A stretch of DNA of 64,000 nucleotides. It comes from Aquabacterium sp. Lineage in GTDB: Bacteria > Pseudomonadota > Gammaproteobacteria > Burkholderiales > Burkholderiaceae_C. Positions within the stretch are counted from its first letter, which is position 1. Every line of letters begins with the position of its first letter. Made by a program: the position numbers and the translations under genes. The stretch spans positions 1 to 64,000 of the forward strand of contig JAURXM010000040.1 in NCBI GenBank assembly GCA_030654395.1. Direction: 5' to 3'. Under the pieces are notes generated by a model that was given only the letters and a program-made list of their open reading frames with translations, was not told where the DNA came from and did not search any database. Shown piece by piece: positions 60,201-64,000 of this stretch.

Positions 60201-63200
60201 TTGGCGTGGGCATCACCGATGCGGACGCAGTAGTCACCAATCAAAACTCGGCGACGGTCGGATCCAACGCAAAAATCAGTGCGGGCAATGACGCCAATGT
60301 TAGCGCAATCTCGAACAACATCGGGGATGCCCATGCCGTGGGTGCCGGAGCCTCTGGCATTGACTTTGGTAAGGCTTACAGCGATGTGGTGATCAGTGAT
60401 ACGACGAAAACCATGGTGCTACAAGGCGCTGCCATCGACGCCGTTCGCAAACTCAATGTTCAATCGTCGAGCAGCTCTGGTGGGGTGTCTGAAACCCATG
60501 TGGACAACAGCGGGCTCGGCACCAATGCCGAAGCCATCAGCCACTTCACAGACACAGCCAATACGACGACTGAAATTCGCAGCGCTGAGTTGCGCGGCGC
60601 CAATGTGACCGTAGGTGCACAAGGAACCGGGGTCGGCACCCTGGCCAAGTCGGACACAGTGTCGAGCGCAGTGGGCACGAGCTCTAACGCCACGTCGGAT
60701 GTTTCGACCACGGTCAATGCCCATGTTTTATTGAACCAAGGGGCGCAGATAACTGGCAGCGACAAGCTGACGATTCAAACGAATCAAACCGGGATCAATA
60801 CCCTGGCCGACGCACACGCCAAAACGAGCAGCGTGGGCGCCAGTACCAATGGCACAGCCAACAACAACCTGACCGTCAATAGCACGATTGATGCCAGCGC
60901 GGATACTGTTCTGCGCACGCGCAACCTGCAGGTCAATGCTTTGGCAGACACGACGCCTCGGAGAGGCACTGTCACGTCCTTAGAAAAGGCCGCACTGATT
61001 GATGTAGGCACCGAGACCCAATCTGGCGCAACGGCCGTAACGCGTGCCACTGACTTTGATGCCAAGGTGGCCTTCCCAGGTGCAAGACCCCAGCTGATTG
61101 TGGATGCCAATGGCACGGTTCATTCAAGAGATGGCGTCACGGCCACGGTGACGGCCGAGCAAGTCATCGTTGACGATATCTACAACACGGGCCAAAGCTC
61201 TGGACATGCCACCTTTAACTCGGGTGTGGTCACAGGCGATGCGAAATTCGTTTTTGACACGGGGTTCGAGTCGGTTGACATCGTCAACAACTCCAACCGC
61301 GATCTGGTCATCAACAACATTGATGTGCAGACCTTGCCGCAGCAGTTGGACAGGAACGTACAGGTCAATGCAGACAACGCACGGGGCTTCACTAAGACCT
61401 TTGACCACGACTTAGGCGATACCCAGATCCACATTGAAAACAGGGCCGCCGGGCGCCAGAACGGTGTGATCCTCGCAGGCAGCATTCAAAACGCTGTGGG
61501 CGACACCTTCATTTATGCCGCCAGTGGTGACATCAAGACGGGGTCGGGTGGTTTTGACAAGTCAGACACCCTTCACCTTGAGGCTGCAGCGGGCGCCATT
61601 TCTGGCGACAGTGGCAAGTTTGAAGCAGACACCAACCGCATAGAGGCCAGTGCCAAGAACTCGATTGCGCTGCATGAAGCTGCAGGCAATTTGGTGGTGC
61701 AAAGTGTTCATTCAGAGCAAGGCGATGTGACTCTGGTCGCGCAGGGCTCCATTGTGGATGGCGTCAATGACGGTTTGAGCGGCAGTGCAGATATCAGCGG
61801 CAAGGACATCAAGCTGATCACCAGCGACGGCTCCATCGGGACAAAGGCCAACACGCTAGAAATTGACGCAACAGGTGTGTTGAGTGCGTCTGCCGCAGGT
61901 GATCTGGTAGTCGCAGACGTGAGTGCGGGCTTGGTCTTGGGTGATGTACTAAGCCGATCTGGCGATGTTCAAATCACGCTGCCTGATACCGGCAATATGG
62001 GCAGCGCTGGCGAACAGTTGATCATTGGAAGCACAAGCGTTGTTCGCGCTTTGAATGGGGAAATCAGCCTTAGTGCGGGCGATGCCATTGTGGTCGCTAA
62101 CGGTGCAGCGGTCGCGGCCTCGGGCCAAGTCAGTCTTGCTGTCGATGCGAACACCAAGGACGTGGGCGTCGGTGGTTTGGTCGACATCCACGGCACCGTC
62201 ACAGGCGCCAGCCTGCTGGTGACCGGGGCCGATAAGATCGACACGATTAGGATCAGTGCAAACAATGCAGATCTGACGATCCGAAGCTTTGGTGGTGATG
62301 ATCTGATCGATATCGGTACCAACGCACAGAACCAAGGTGGGCTGTCACGTGTTGCGCAGCACATCACCGCTGATGGCGGCACAGGCGACAACCATTTGCT
62401 CATCAATGATGTCAATGACCTGGCAAGCCAGGTCGGTACTGTGGCCGATGGCCAAGTCACCGGTTTTGGTCTGGGTCATGGCGTTGACTTTTCGAACGTG
62501 AGTGAGTTGGTTCTGAAGTTGGGCAGTGGCAACGACCAAGCGGACGTCAATAGCACGGGCGCCAACACCTTTGTTAATTTGCAAACAGGTTCCGGTGATG
62601 ACGTCGTCAACGTTGGTGTGGCCTCCGGTCTACTCAACAGCATCAGTGGATTGCTGCAAGTCGACGGTCAAGGTGGGACAGACCGTCTGGCCTTGCATGA
62701 CACGGCGGACACGGCTGCCAATGTCGGCTTGTTGAAGCGTCAGAGCCTGGCTGGCTTCGGAATGGGCAGCTCGGACCAAACGGCGGTCAATGAAAGCAGA
62801 GGCATTGCTTTCAATCACATTGAAAGCATCAATCTGGCCTTGGGCTCAGGTGATGACACCATTCGTGCCGCCGAAATCGCCCTTAACACCCATGTTGATG
62901 CAGGCGCAGGCGATGATCACTTTGTCATTGAAAAGACGCTAAAAAATATCGAGGCGCAGTACTCCTTGGTTGGTGGGCTTGGTCAAAATCAAGTTTCGCT
63001 CAATATGGATGACAGTGTTCAAACTGAGCTGACCTTGTCTGCGCTGAATGCCACCACGGGTGTGGTGAAAGAGTCGGCGATGTCCTCACTTGGACAAGTT
63101 CAGTTCGAGCAGGTTCATGGTCTTGATATCAACCTAGGGCTGCTTAACGACAAGGTGACCATTGACGCTACGGTGGTGCCTGTCGTCATCAACCTCAACG

Positions 63201-64000
63201 ATGGTGCCGATCGATTGGTCATCAATAACGCGCAAAACGGGCTCGATGTCCGGCTGGGCAAGGGCAACGATGAGGTCACAGTCTTCAATACCCATGGCGA
63301 TCTCAGTGTGTCAGGCAGCTCGGGTGACTTGGCTGACTTCCAGAAGTTGACCGTTGATAAGGCAGCCTCGGTTACGGCGCTCAACGGCGCCGTGGATGGC
63401 CATATCGATGGCCTAGGTGCAAAAATCACAGGTCTCACAACGGGCCAGATCGCTTTTGACAGTGTTCAGGAGGTCAACGTGTTGCTGGGTGCCGGCAACG
63501 ACTTACTGCGAATTCATCAAAGTTTGGCGGCCACCGATCTGAATGTCGATGGCGGCTTGGGTGATGACACCATTCGAGTGGAAAAGATCGGAGCGGCCAC
63601 GACATCCGTCCAAGGTGGATCAAACGAAGATACGATCAATTTAATTGTCGATGGATTGCCTCAGGCCGATCAATTCAAGACCTTGAACCTGAGCGTTGAA
63701 GAGTTGGTGGTGGACAACCATTCCAACACCACCGCTGGCGTTACTTGGACCCACAAAAATGGAGCCGAGTTATTGGCGGACATTCAGGGCGGTCCGAACG
63801 GTTTGACCATCGTCAATACTGACGGTGCGGGCTATACCGTCATTCAGGCTGGTACCCAAAGCGATCAGCTTAGCGTGGTCAGCACCTCGACTGGCAATGT
63901 TTCGGGTGCCATTGATGGCAACAAAGTGGAGTTGCGCTCTGGTGCGGTTGTTTTGAAGCAAAGTGGCTATGACAGTGTCCGTAGTTATGACTCGGATGTG
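48275..64000 (+). CDS. Giant LEPR-XLL repeat protein, probable secreted adhesin (3' end outside window)
   Basis: An uninterrupted frame of 5242 codons, read through to the last base, so the protein exceeds 500 kDa (estimate). An in-frame stop at 48251 and AGGA at 48263-48266 fix the ATG at 48275. Order: charged N-terminus without a classical signal peptide; LEPR-XLL motif (59-68); beta-strand repeats; HGxxTGQ repeats (about 571-1231, one more near 1693); long Gly/Ala/Ser/Thr beta-strand repeats; cadherin-like module (3082-3160); metzincin-like domain (3177-3327); more beta repeats; GxGxD-rich region (4643-5143). Only one Cys (C2177) was noticed. LEPR-XLL proteins are known as very large proteins of environmental bacteria; surface adhesion and type I export are inferred. 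No transporter is nearby on the visible side. Confidence 0.88.
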   Translation, partial: MSSRRRPTQHAHAKSKNDAVETPLKKTLLQRLLATLGGDNNTTLLVKTDIGRKVLLEALEPRLYLSADWASLSGGVLSLNLSSADEQVIVRQEDVNNNIQIHIDVSRDGGATFETDTYAQSAVTSILADGGAGKDSFEFKGLSATEFGKLTSDLTIKGESLTLKGSLTLTGHALSVTAYNTITVAGSTVLSTRSTSSANVADAEFAASSGNSGAITLSAHHIDVQSDAKLLSHVVQTGGSTYTAGDLTLKVAHDDAVLANFPVLELFAPLLLDDVSIVLTHATLKGGAVIVDAQSTSQLASPFRPFGVNLKTAAITVQGASTIDGSSVNIEAHAADQSLLSQLPGISNNFVTPLSEYAILPIPVGLQYRTATAMVTIDNSHITSVGDVAVISQAKVDGTVTALSVNSSIPFSGSLSVVEGNAQIHLTGTTSIESSRDVRVSADVSSKASAFSRTTNNLLTTGVDYAKFTPPDASALGASVAISKSNTTAYAELGEHASIKAGGNAAVLAAGNVLNKTKSEVATYADGLAGVTISWGWDDSAVTTRVDGKITAVGRAVGQELTVAGVNAVANTIHLQNHGYKTGDEITYHADNSWSPDELVKYTAIGGLVDGQTYGAIVIDKDTLQLTSVPTIALNAGQLSAGSNQTLARKAAHVFGPTTAVDLSSDTIEIVAHGLVTGQAVSYGVSDPAQALGGLVNNVSYVAIVVDVNHIQLAATPADQVAGRFIDLTSMGSSATHLIAFEQASITFRPSAAVSSANGTITLANHGLVTGDAMVYRVDPTIANVSSLPRTSSFAVVPLTRTFDPSVLTDAGGSPVDVATNTIALLSGHGLVTGQRVTYASANGAAVGGLVNGDYFVITVGDETISLASTRDNALHGGAIDLTTIGGAGQHTLTGQSVDVVDKLLVSPGHGFETGQAIRYQTGGGSPVQGLTGGQIYYAIAISDDLLQLATTRAQASAHSAIQLGAGATGQTQSFKTETFVQLMDVVRSGPVVDTAAGTIEIVGNHLTQGQEVTYNSGGGAPIGNLVNGTTYFVIKQGADHVRLASTAANATNGVSLALGAGATIGLGVHALDPIDVNLAMETFDPTLDVLINDATDTIRQLHHGYKTGDQITYLTGGGTAIGGLVDGQAYFVITQGADHFQLAATLVDARANVPTHVAIGLGATGLAQGFERASTAVVGDIAIDGLEDHQVYFVTVVDANTIRLSDVQGAVPLPLDVSQATGTSHTFTAKNDLANGITILADLKAKNIDASQAGVGSAPTIKDILTKPELMAKSRTGLIGNIVKPSGNPGEFLKHPFNGPLESSQVLGKGLVTVAGALAVNRFDHVVLAEVGNKAVLQSKGDVSITAKITQSAAQVFAQGNASPDGKKKTFVAGVALGLGFYSNSAKAVVDGGATIDASRALTVDGQVSYPSLAASYAQAVQEGSNGTLVADILSGRFGIEKIANTMALSKGLAPESKISASASISVASYTNTASATVGRGALINQDVDYQSSKQSVTVNAATHMDLVNVAGVINLKLDEAGLRNQWLGKVSGIADFYGTRAAGLGLGGSAVAQTISNTTIASIDAIARVRTGASGALHVKADEEVNTIEIAEAAGKSGLVGVSGTVSRLVHQSVTRAELVSGAVVIGGAVDVQAHSDANHTSILGGVQVARSVGAGVTVGVTEIGRVVEAVIGRRQSVFQRESVNGALDSIAINGHGFATGDEVVYRNASSSDAALGGLTSDQHYFVIAVDGDHFKLATTAADAVAGHAIGLNPDGSASYNMIERAGEVGSGSTINATSVALNASATGAILSVSVAGAVASNSPVPTDGQLSTTQASQLAIAKNAFALAGDVAVNTEFDVTRAYINDPGTISVAPQGALSLTAENTTNIRSVAGAASGAQASFGVAVGLAGSSSNNLIKMMTGASIDEAVIDRAGNVTLSATRRGEALAIAASLSAGSGVATAAITGSSALNNVDTWTRADVLGAHVTASQLDITATDTSKVIAGAGGLAGGKSGLNPFQGVIPSPKAAGLALGVSVGTNSIHSEIGASVRSSSTVSLTGHLKAEAIAAGTAEAYTFGGSVMVGDLSAALNGAGSGNDIHSHVDATVSGGSTVNANALTLHAKDTSIIVADAGGFSLAASLSKVPGASIAGSIGIGAARNDIYSTVEASVDGSGVDVSGQLSILAESISTINALCLGGAVSVAQSSGGVGGALAGAGAGSGNTTHNTISASIGHVGAGKKVKASTISVTATDGSVITSDAGGVGISVASSATASGSLSVGVAQSTNTITNTVTATINAALVESAGTVSVEAQESSTIDTLGVGGAASVSPGSGGASAALSGAGAGVSNDIAADIEASIKGGSRVTSSASVPTVFDADGQATNAAISVKAIDHQKVYAEAVGASVAFANGATFGGALSIAGVNITNSLHDTVKSFIDGSTVTATAGTDSAILVSALETTKVDAIGAAVSIAGAVSEGAAGALAGGGVGAHTTVENTVKSYIAGTSASSVVHASGTVQVLANDALAAGETKTVDTRIGSGVLAVGIGQPESSGAMAIGVTVADSTINNTVSAFIGAATDTLTTTVTADHKNIEVKAKSVANNEVLTVAAGIAVGAGALSGVGSDANSTVSTNVDSYVGTTGRLSAGQDVVVTAGTDFTSKAVSRGIAGFGAIVGGAIGVSLSESHLAGSAKAHLSGAVATARNILVEAKSKSDVDSDAFGLAGGVAILSVQGAGAEAKSSVTTETDAYISQATLGTAAQRLSGDVTVRALTDVDADANAEGIALGGLSISVAGSRADVVVAPVVKAFIGSTTNAETTDATTVYTTGSVQVEALNNYQVKPSDSSKLEKIQDRLSTASTLAPAIGLIAGSGAHSTVSGTPSLSSYIGKDVVVNALADVTVMALSSLDVRSDAHTGSGGLVSATVVISSADANGTVKSEVNGRVTAGSNAATHSYTNVAAAHHSADAEGIGGAAVFGVVSVATHAGAAPDVKVITGSNANVMVTGSAYTAGIVEDHAATKSLAVAIIPVDTSDGGRVASKIAVDQKTGSSIQTLQGGSNEVSTFYNQSILPVEVTPKNLVRDALANTSVSSNSGPTMTSLSAVTVLENSTAVMDLTATDVNGDTTTFSIIGGEDQAKFRLVGNKLQFIAAPDFEAPTDQGANNVYKVIVEARDMRNGAQVGGTDSKLISVTVSNDIHHLTTSDVVSGTELVNGAVSLDQVDSLVAASRSRWQDAGLSAEQLAKLDSITYQVADLESGYIGMSQGNQITIDVNANRFGWYVDGTPDDNAEFNVVTQSLLTAKSSSEASHEIDLLSALMHEQGHILGLNHTQSGGDLMSSLVVKGTRVLPTDVTISSIGLSSSVGDEVHMLNSADTPDLSSSGNRGASTIREINSEQTDKSGPAPVVVVKATMAPDISINLAEGSTLSTSNGRDITLRVKTNLGASAIGGSIEAPMPFFGVVDAQAVVAGHINVFLGGNIQHTGNLTVEFDTNSHATAIGEAMAIGPVAGTGVNTFASVTPTISTYVEPHSDIQVDGDFVIRTLSQANANAESRGISAATGVSVGASLAKAVVAPTIQTFIGSGANIAATGHIVVETFHNVDQSGHSLGQGAKAVAQASSGGLFSGVGASATADNSANVSAYVDAAATLSAGANKDIIVRALSDNTANANGAGVAGGGVAVGVSLADAHSGGSTTAYIDGNISQGRHVVVEADAHNTADAITRAFAGGAAAGTGASSKANVDPTVSAYIGDGRSIAVTGDVAVKAVAVTNANAVADGTAYGVVGAGVSLAEAKNTPTVLAKIGNSEVHADDITVGASNNSGANADKGAHAKTTASVASGLVAVGVNIAGAAANAVVDASIGRSATLTSTGDVAINAVGNNKADANSSGTAYSGIVGVGQSKAVASSSGQTKAHAGGDIAQADNVALNASGAYRADATGNSAAGGIVGFDGTVTNATVSGVTQAEVESGAKIRNVAGDVSVISNAQTDANSQGTGKQGGIIGVGITDADAVVTNQNSATVGSNAKISAGNDANVSAISNNIGDAHAVGAGASGIDFGKAYSDVVISDTTKTMVLQGAAIDAVRKLNVQSSSSSGGVSETHVDNSGLGTNAEAISHFTDTANTTTEIRSAELRGANVTVGAQGTGVGTLAKSDTVSSAVGTSSNATSDVSTTVNAHVLLNQGAQITGSDKLTIQTNQTGINTLADAHAKTSSVGASTNGTANNNLTVNSTIDASADTVLRTRNLQVNALADTTPRRGTVTSLEKAALIDVGTETQSGATAVTRATDFDAKVAFPGARPQLIVDANGTVHSRDGVTATVTAEQVIVDDIYNTGQSSGHATFNSGVVTGDAKFVFDTGFESVDIVNNSNRDLVINNIDVQTLPQQLDRNVQVNADNARGFTKTFDHDLGDTQIHIENRAAGRQNGVILAGSIQNAVGDTFIYAASGDIKTGSGGFDKSDTLHLEAAAGAISGDSGKFEADTNRIEASAKNSIALHEAAGNLVVQSVHSEQGDVTLVAQGSIVDGVNDGLSGSADISGKDIKLITSDGSIGTKANTLEIDATGVLSASAAGDLVVADVSAGLVLGDVLSRSGDVQITLPDTGNMGSAGEQLIIGSTSVVRALNGEISLSAGDAIVVANGAAVAASGQVSLAVDANTKDVGVGGLVDIHGTVTGASLLVTGADKIDTIRISANNADLTIRSFGGDDLIDIGTNAQNQGGLSRVAQHITADGGTGDNHLLINDVNDLASQVGTVADGQVTGFGLGHGVDFSNVSELVLKLGSGNDQADVNSTGANTFVNLQTGSGDDVVNVGVASGLLNSISGLLQVDGQGGTDRLALHDTADTAANVGLLKRQSLAGFGMGSSDQTAVNESRGIAFNHIESINLALGSGDDTIRAAEIALNTHVDAGAGDDHFVIEKTLKNIEAQYSLVGGLGQNQVSLNMDDSVQTELTLSALNATTGVVKESAMSSLGQVQFEQVHGLDINLGLLNDKVTIDATVVPVVINLNDGADRLVINNAQNGLDVRLGKGNDEVTVFNTHGDLSVSGSSGDLADFQKLTVDKAASVTALNGAVDGHIDGLGAKITGLTTGQIAFDSVQEVNVLLGAGNDLLRIHQSLAATDLNVDGGLGDDTIRVEKIGAATTSVQGGSNEDTINLIVDGLPQADQFKTLNLSVEELVVDNHSNTTAGVTWTHKNGAELLADIQGGPNGLTIVNTDGAGYTVIQAGTQSDQLSVVSTSTGNVSGAIDGNKVELRSGAVVLKQSGYDSVRSYDSDV
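48449..48478 (+). other. LEPR-XLL motif of the giant protein
   Basis: Residues 59-68 read LEPRLYLSAD. This matches the LEPR-XLL signature (Leu-Glu-Pro-Arg, then a hydrophobic stretch with Leu-Ser-Ala-Asp), an N-terminal mark of very large repeat proteins. It is preceded by a basic segment (KKTLLQRLLA ... GRKVLLEA). By analogy it may be a targeting or processing signal; that function is not established. Confidence 0.85.
49985..51966 (+). repeat. Array of HGxxTGQ protein repeats in the giant gene
   Basis: Seven copies of a module with consensus [ND]TI-x-x-x-x-HG-[LYF]-x-TG-[QD]-x-x-x-Y, then GL-V-[DN]-G-x-x-Y-[FY]-V-I, then a D-x-x-x-L-A segment. The marker His codons are at 50006, 50291, 50570, 50759, 51002, 51290 and 51584, giving spacings of 95, 93, 63, 81, 96 and 98 residues. 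The sixth copy reads NHLTQGQ. A truncated copy without the HG part follows at about 51812 (GLEDHQVYFVTVVDANTIRL). DNA identity between copies is low, so this is an old duplication at protein level. Confidence 0.82.
52190..57420 (+). repeat. First long block of beta-strand repeats in the giant gene
   Basis: Degenerate repeats of about 60-90 residues, rich in Gly, Ala, Ser, Thr and Val. Typical units alternate a strand such as GDVTVRALTDVDADANAEGI with GGxxxSVAGxxAxxxVxxxVxAFIGST. Comparable proteins are named beta-strand repeat or filamentous-haemagglutinin-like proteins and form extended beta-helices or rods. An isolated HGxxTGQ copy (HGFATGDEVVY, His codon 53366) interrupts the block. Boundaries are approximate. 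Confidence 0.65.
57518..57755 (+). other. Cadherin-like module in the giant protein
   Basis: Residues about 3082-3160 contain LENSTAVMDLTATDVNGD, FSIIGGEDQAKFRLVGN and LQFIAAPDFEAPTD, then YKVIVEARD. This is the pattern of bacterial cadherin-like repeats (ENS, then D-x-[DN]-G-D-x-x-x-FSI, then L-x-F-x-x-x-P-D-F-E), which bind calcium through the Asp/Glu positions. Only one copy is present. Confidence 0.78.
57803..58255 (+). other. Embedded metzincin-like metalloprotease domain in the giant protein
   Basis: Residues about 3177-3327. A helical-looking start (VDSLVAASRSRWQDAGLSAE) and strands with GYIGMSQGNQITIDVNAN and FGWYVDGTPDDNAEF lead to LLSALMHEQGHILGLNH: a full HExxHxxGxxH zinc site (H3296, E3297, H3300, H3306). 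Eight residues on, GGDLMSS supplies M3314, a candidate Met-turn. The spacing fits matrixin-type metzincins, though the residue after the third His is Thr, not the common Ser or Asp. Activity is inferred, not shown. Confidence 0.75.
58560..61160 (+). repeat. Second long block of beta-strand repeats in the giant gene
   Basis: Repeats resume after the metzincin-like domain, e.g. TPTISTYVEPHSDIQVDGDF, then TIQTFIGSGANIAATGHIVV, YVDAAATLSAGANKDIIVRA and TVSAYIGDGRSIAVTGDVAV. The common core is [AST]-Y-[IV]-[GD] ... G-[DH]-[IV]-x-V, recurring every 65-75 residues. Compared with the first block, the units are more regular. Boundaries are approximate. Confidence 0.65.
62200..63700 (+). repeat. C-terminal GxGxD-rich region of the giant protein (as far as visible)
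   Basis: Motifs LGSGNDQADV (from 62519), TGSGDDVVNV, LGSGDDTIRA, AGAGDDHFVI, LNDGADRLVI, LGKGNDEVTV, LGAGNDLLRI, GGLGDDTIRV and GGSNEDTINL recur at irregular distances of about 20-85 residues. They resemble single RTX-type calcium-binding turns, but tandem nonapeptide arrays are absent here. This is consistent with a calcium-loaded extracellular protein. Confidence 0.6.

Noticed and set aside
61170-61415. Small plus-strand genes within 48275-64000 in other frames
   Set aside because: All lie inside the continuous giant frame, lack ribosome-binding sites and have shadow-like composition.
62200-63700. Classical RTX toxin repeats
   Set aside because: Only isolated GxGxD turns are present, without tandem nonapeptides.

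Overview
The window looks like a chromosomal segment of a betaproteobacterium of the order Burkholderiales, most like Comamonadaceae. This is inferred from the protein sequences, the gene order (sucA-sucB-lpdA-zapE; aceE-aceF-lpdA whose E3 carries a lipoyl domain; folD-prlC beside a FixL/FixJ-type two-component pair) and the moderately high GC content. No database search was possible, so the family assignment is an inference.

Layout. 1-173: start of an rhlE-type DEAD-box helicase gene (minus strand, cut by the window edge). 174-766: AT-rich DNA between a decayed copy of a tRNA 3' half and an intact tRNA with a CAU anticodon (probably Ile2). 767-9279: a minus-strand block with rpoD, dnaG, adk, kdsB, a Trm112-like gene, lpxK, exbD and exbB (transcription, replication priming, nucleotide balance, LPS synthesis, energy transduction). 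9280-11731: an intergenic region with a pair of DnaA boxes, then xseA and sodB on the plus strand. 11964-18844: the 2-oxoglutarate dehydrogenase complex (sucA, sucB, lpdA) and zapE. 18861-23351: a PP2C phosphatase, a DUF465 protein, glnD and map. 23492-33727: purL, a methyltransferase, DUF2322, a DUF1624 membrane protein, rpiA, a coupled pair of exported proteins of unknown role, a flavoprotein and a DUF4124/glutaredoxin protein. 33743-36624: prlC and folD. 36765-45992: a response regulator and its sensor kinase, divergent from the pyruvate dehydrogenase operon aceE-aceF-lpdA.

The accessory part starts at 46005. A 3' remnant of the error-prone polymerase gene dnaE2 is cut off by an IS30-family remnant. 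This abuts a decayed ISAs1-family transposase, followed by an internally deleted IS5-family element with imperfect inverted repeats and a 4-bp CTAA target duplication. Only 46 bp after that duplication begins one open reading frame that runs without a stop to the window end (48275-64000, at least 5242 residues).

This giant protein is the most unusual item. It has an N-terminal LEPR-XLL motif, a cluster of seven 'HGxxTGQ' repeats plus an outlying one, long Gly/Ala/Ser/Thr beta-strand repeats, a cadherin-like module, an embedded domain with a complete metzincin zinc motif (HExxHxxGxxH plus a Met residue downstream), and a C-terminal stretch with scattered GxGxD motifs. It is probably a secreted or surface protein; its end and any dedicated secretion genes lie outside the window.
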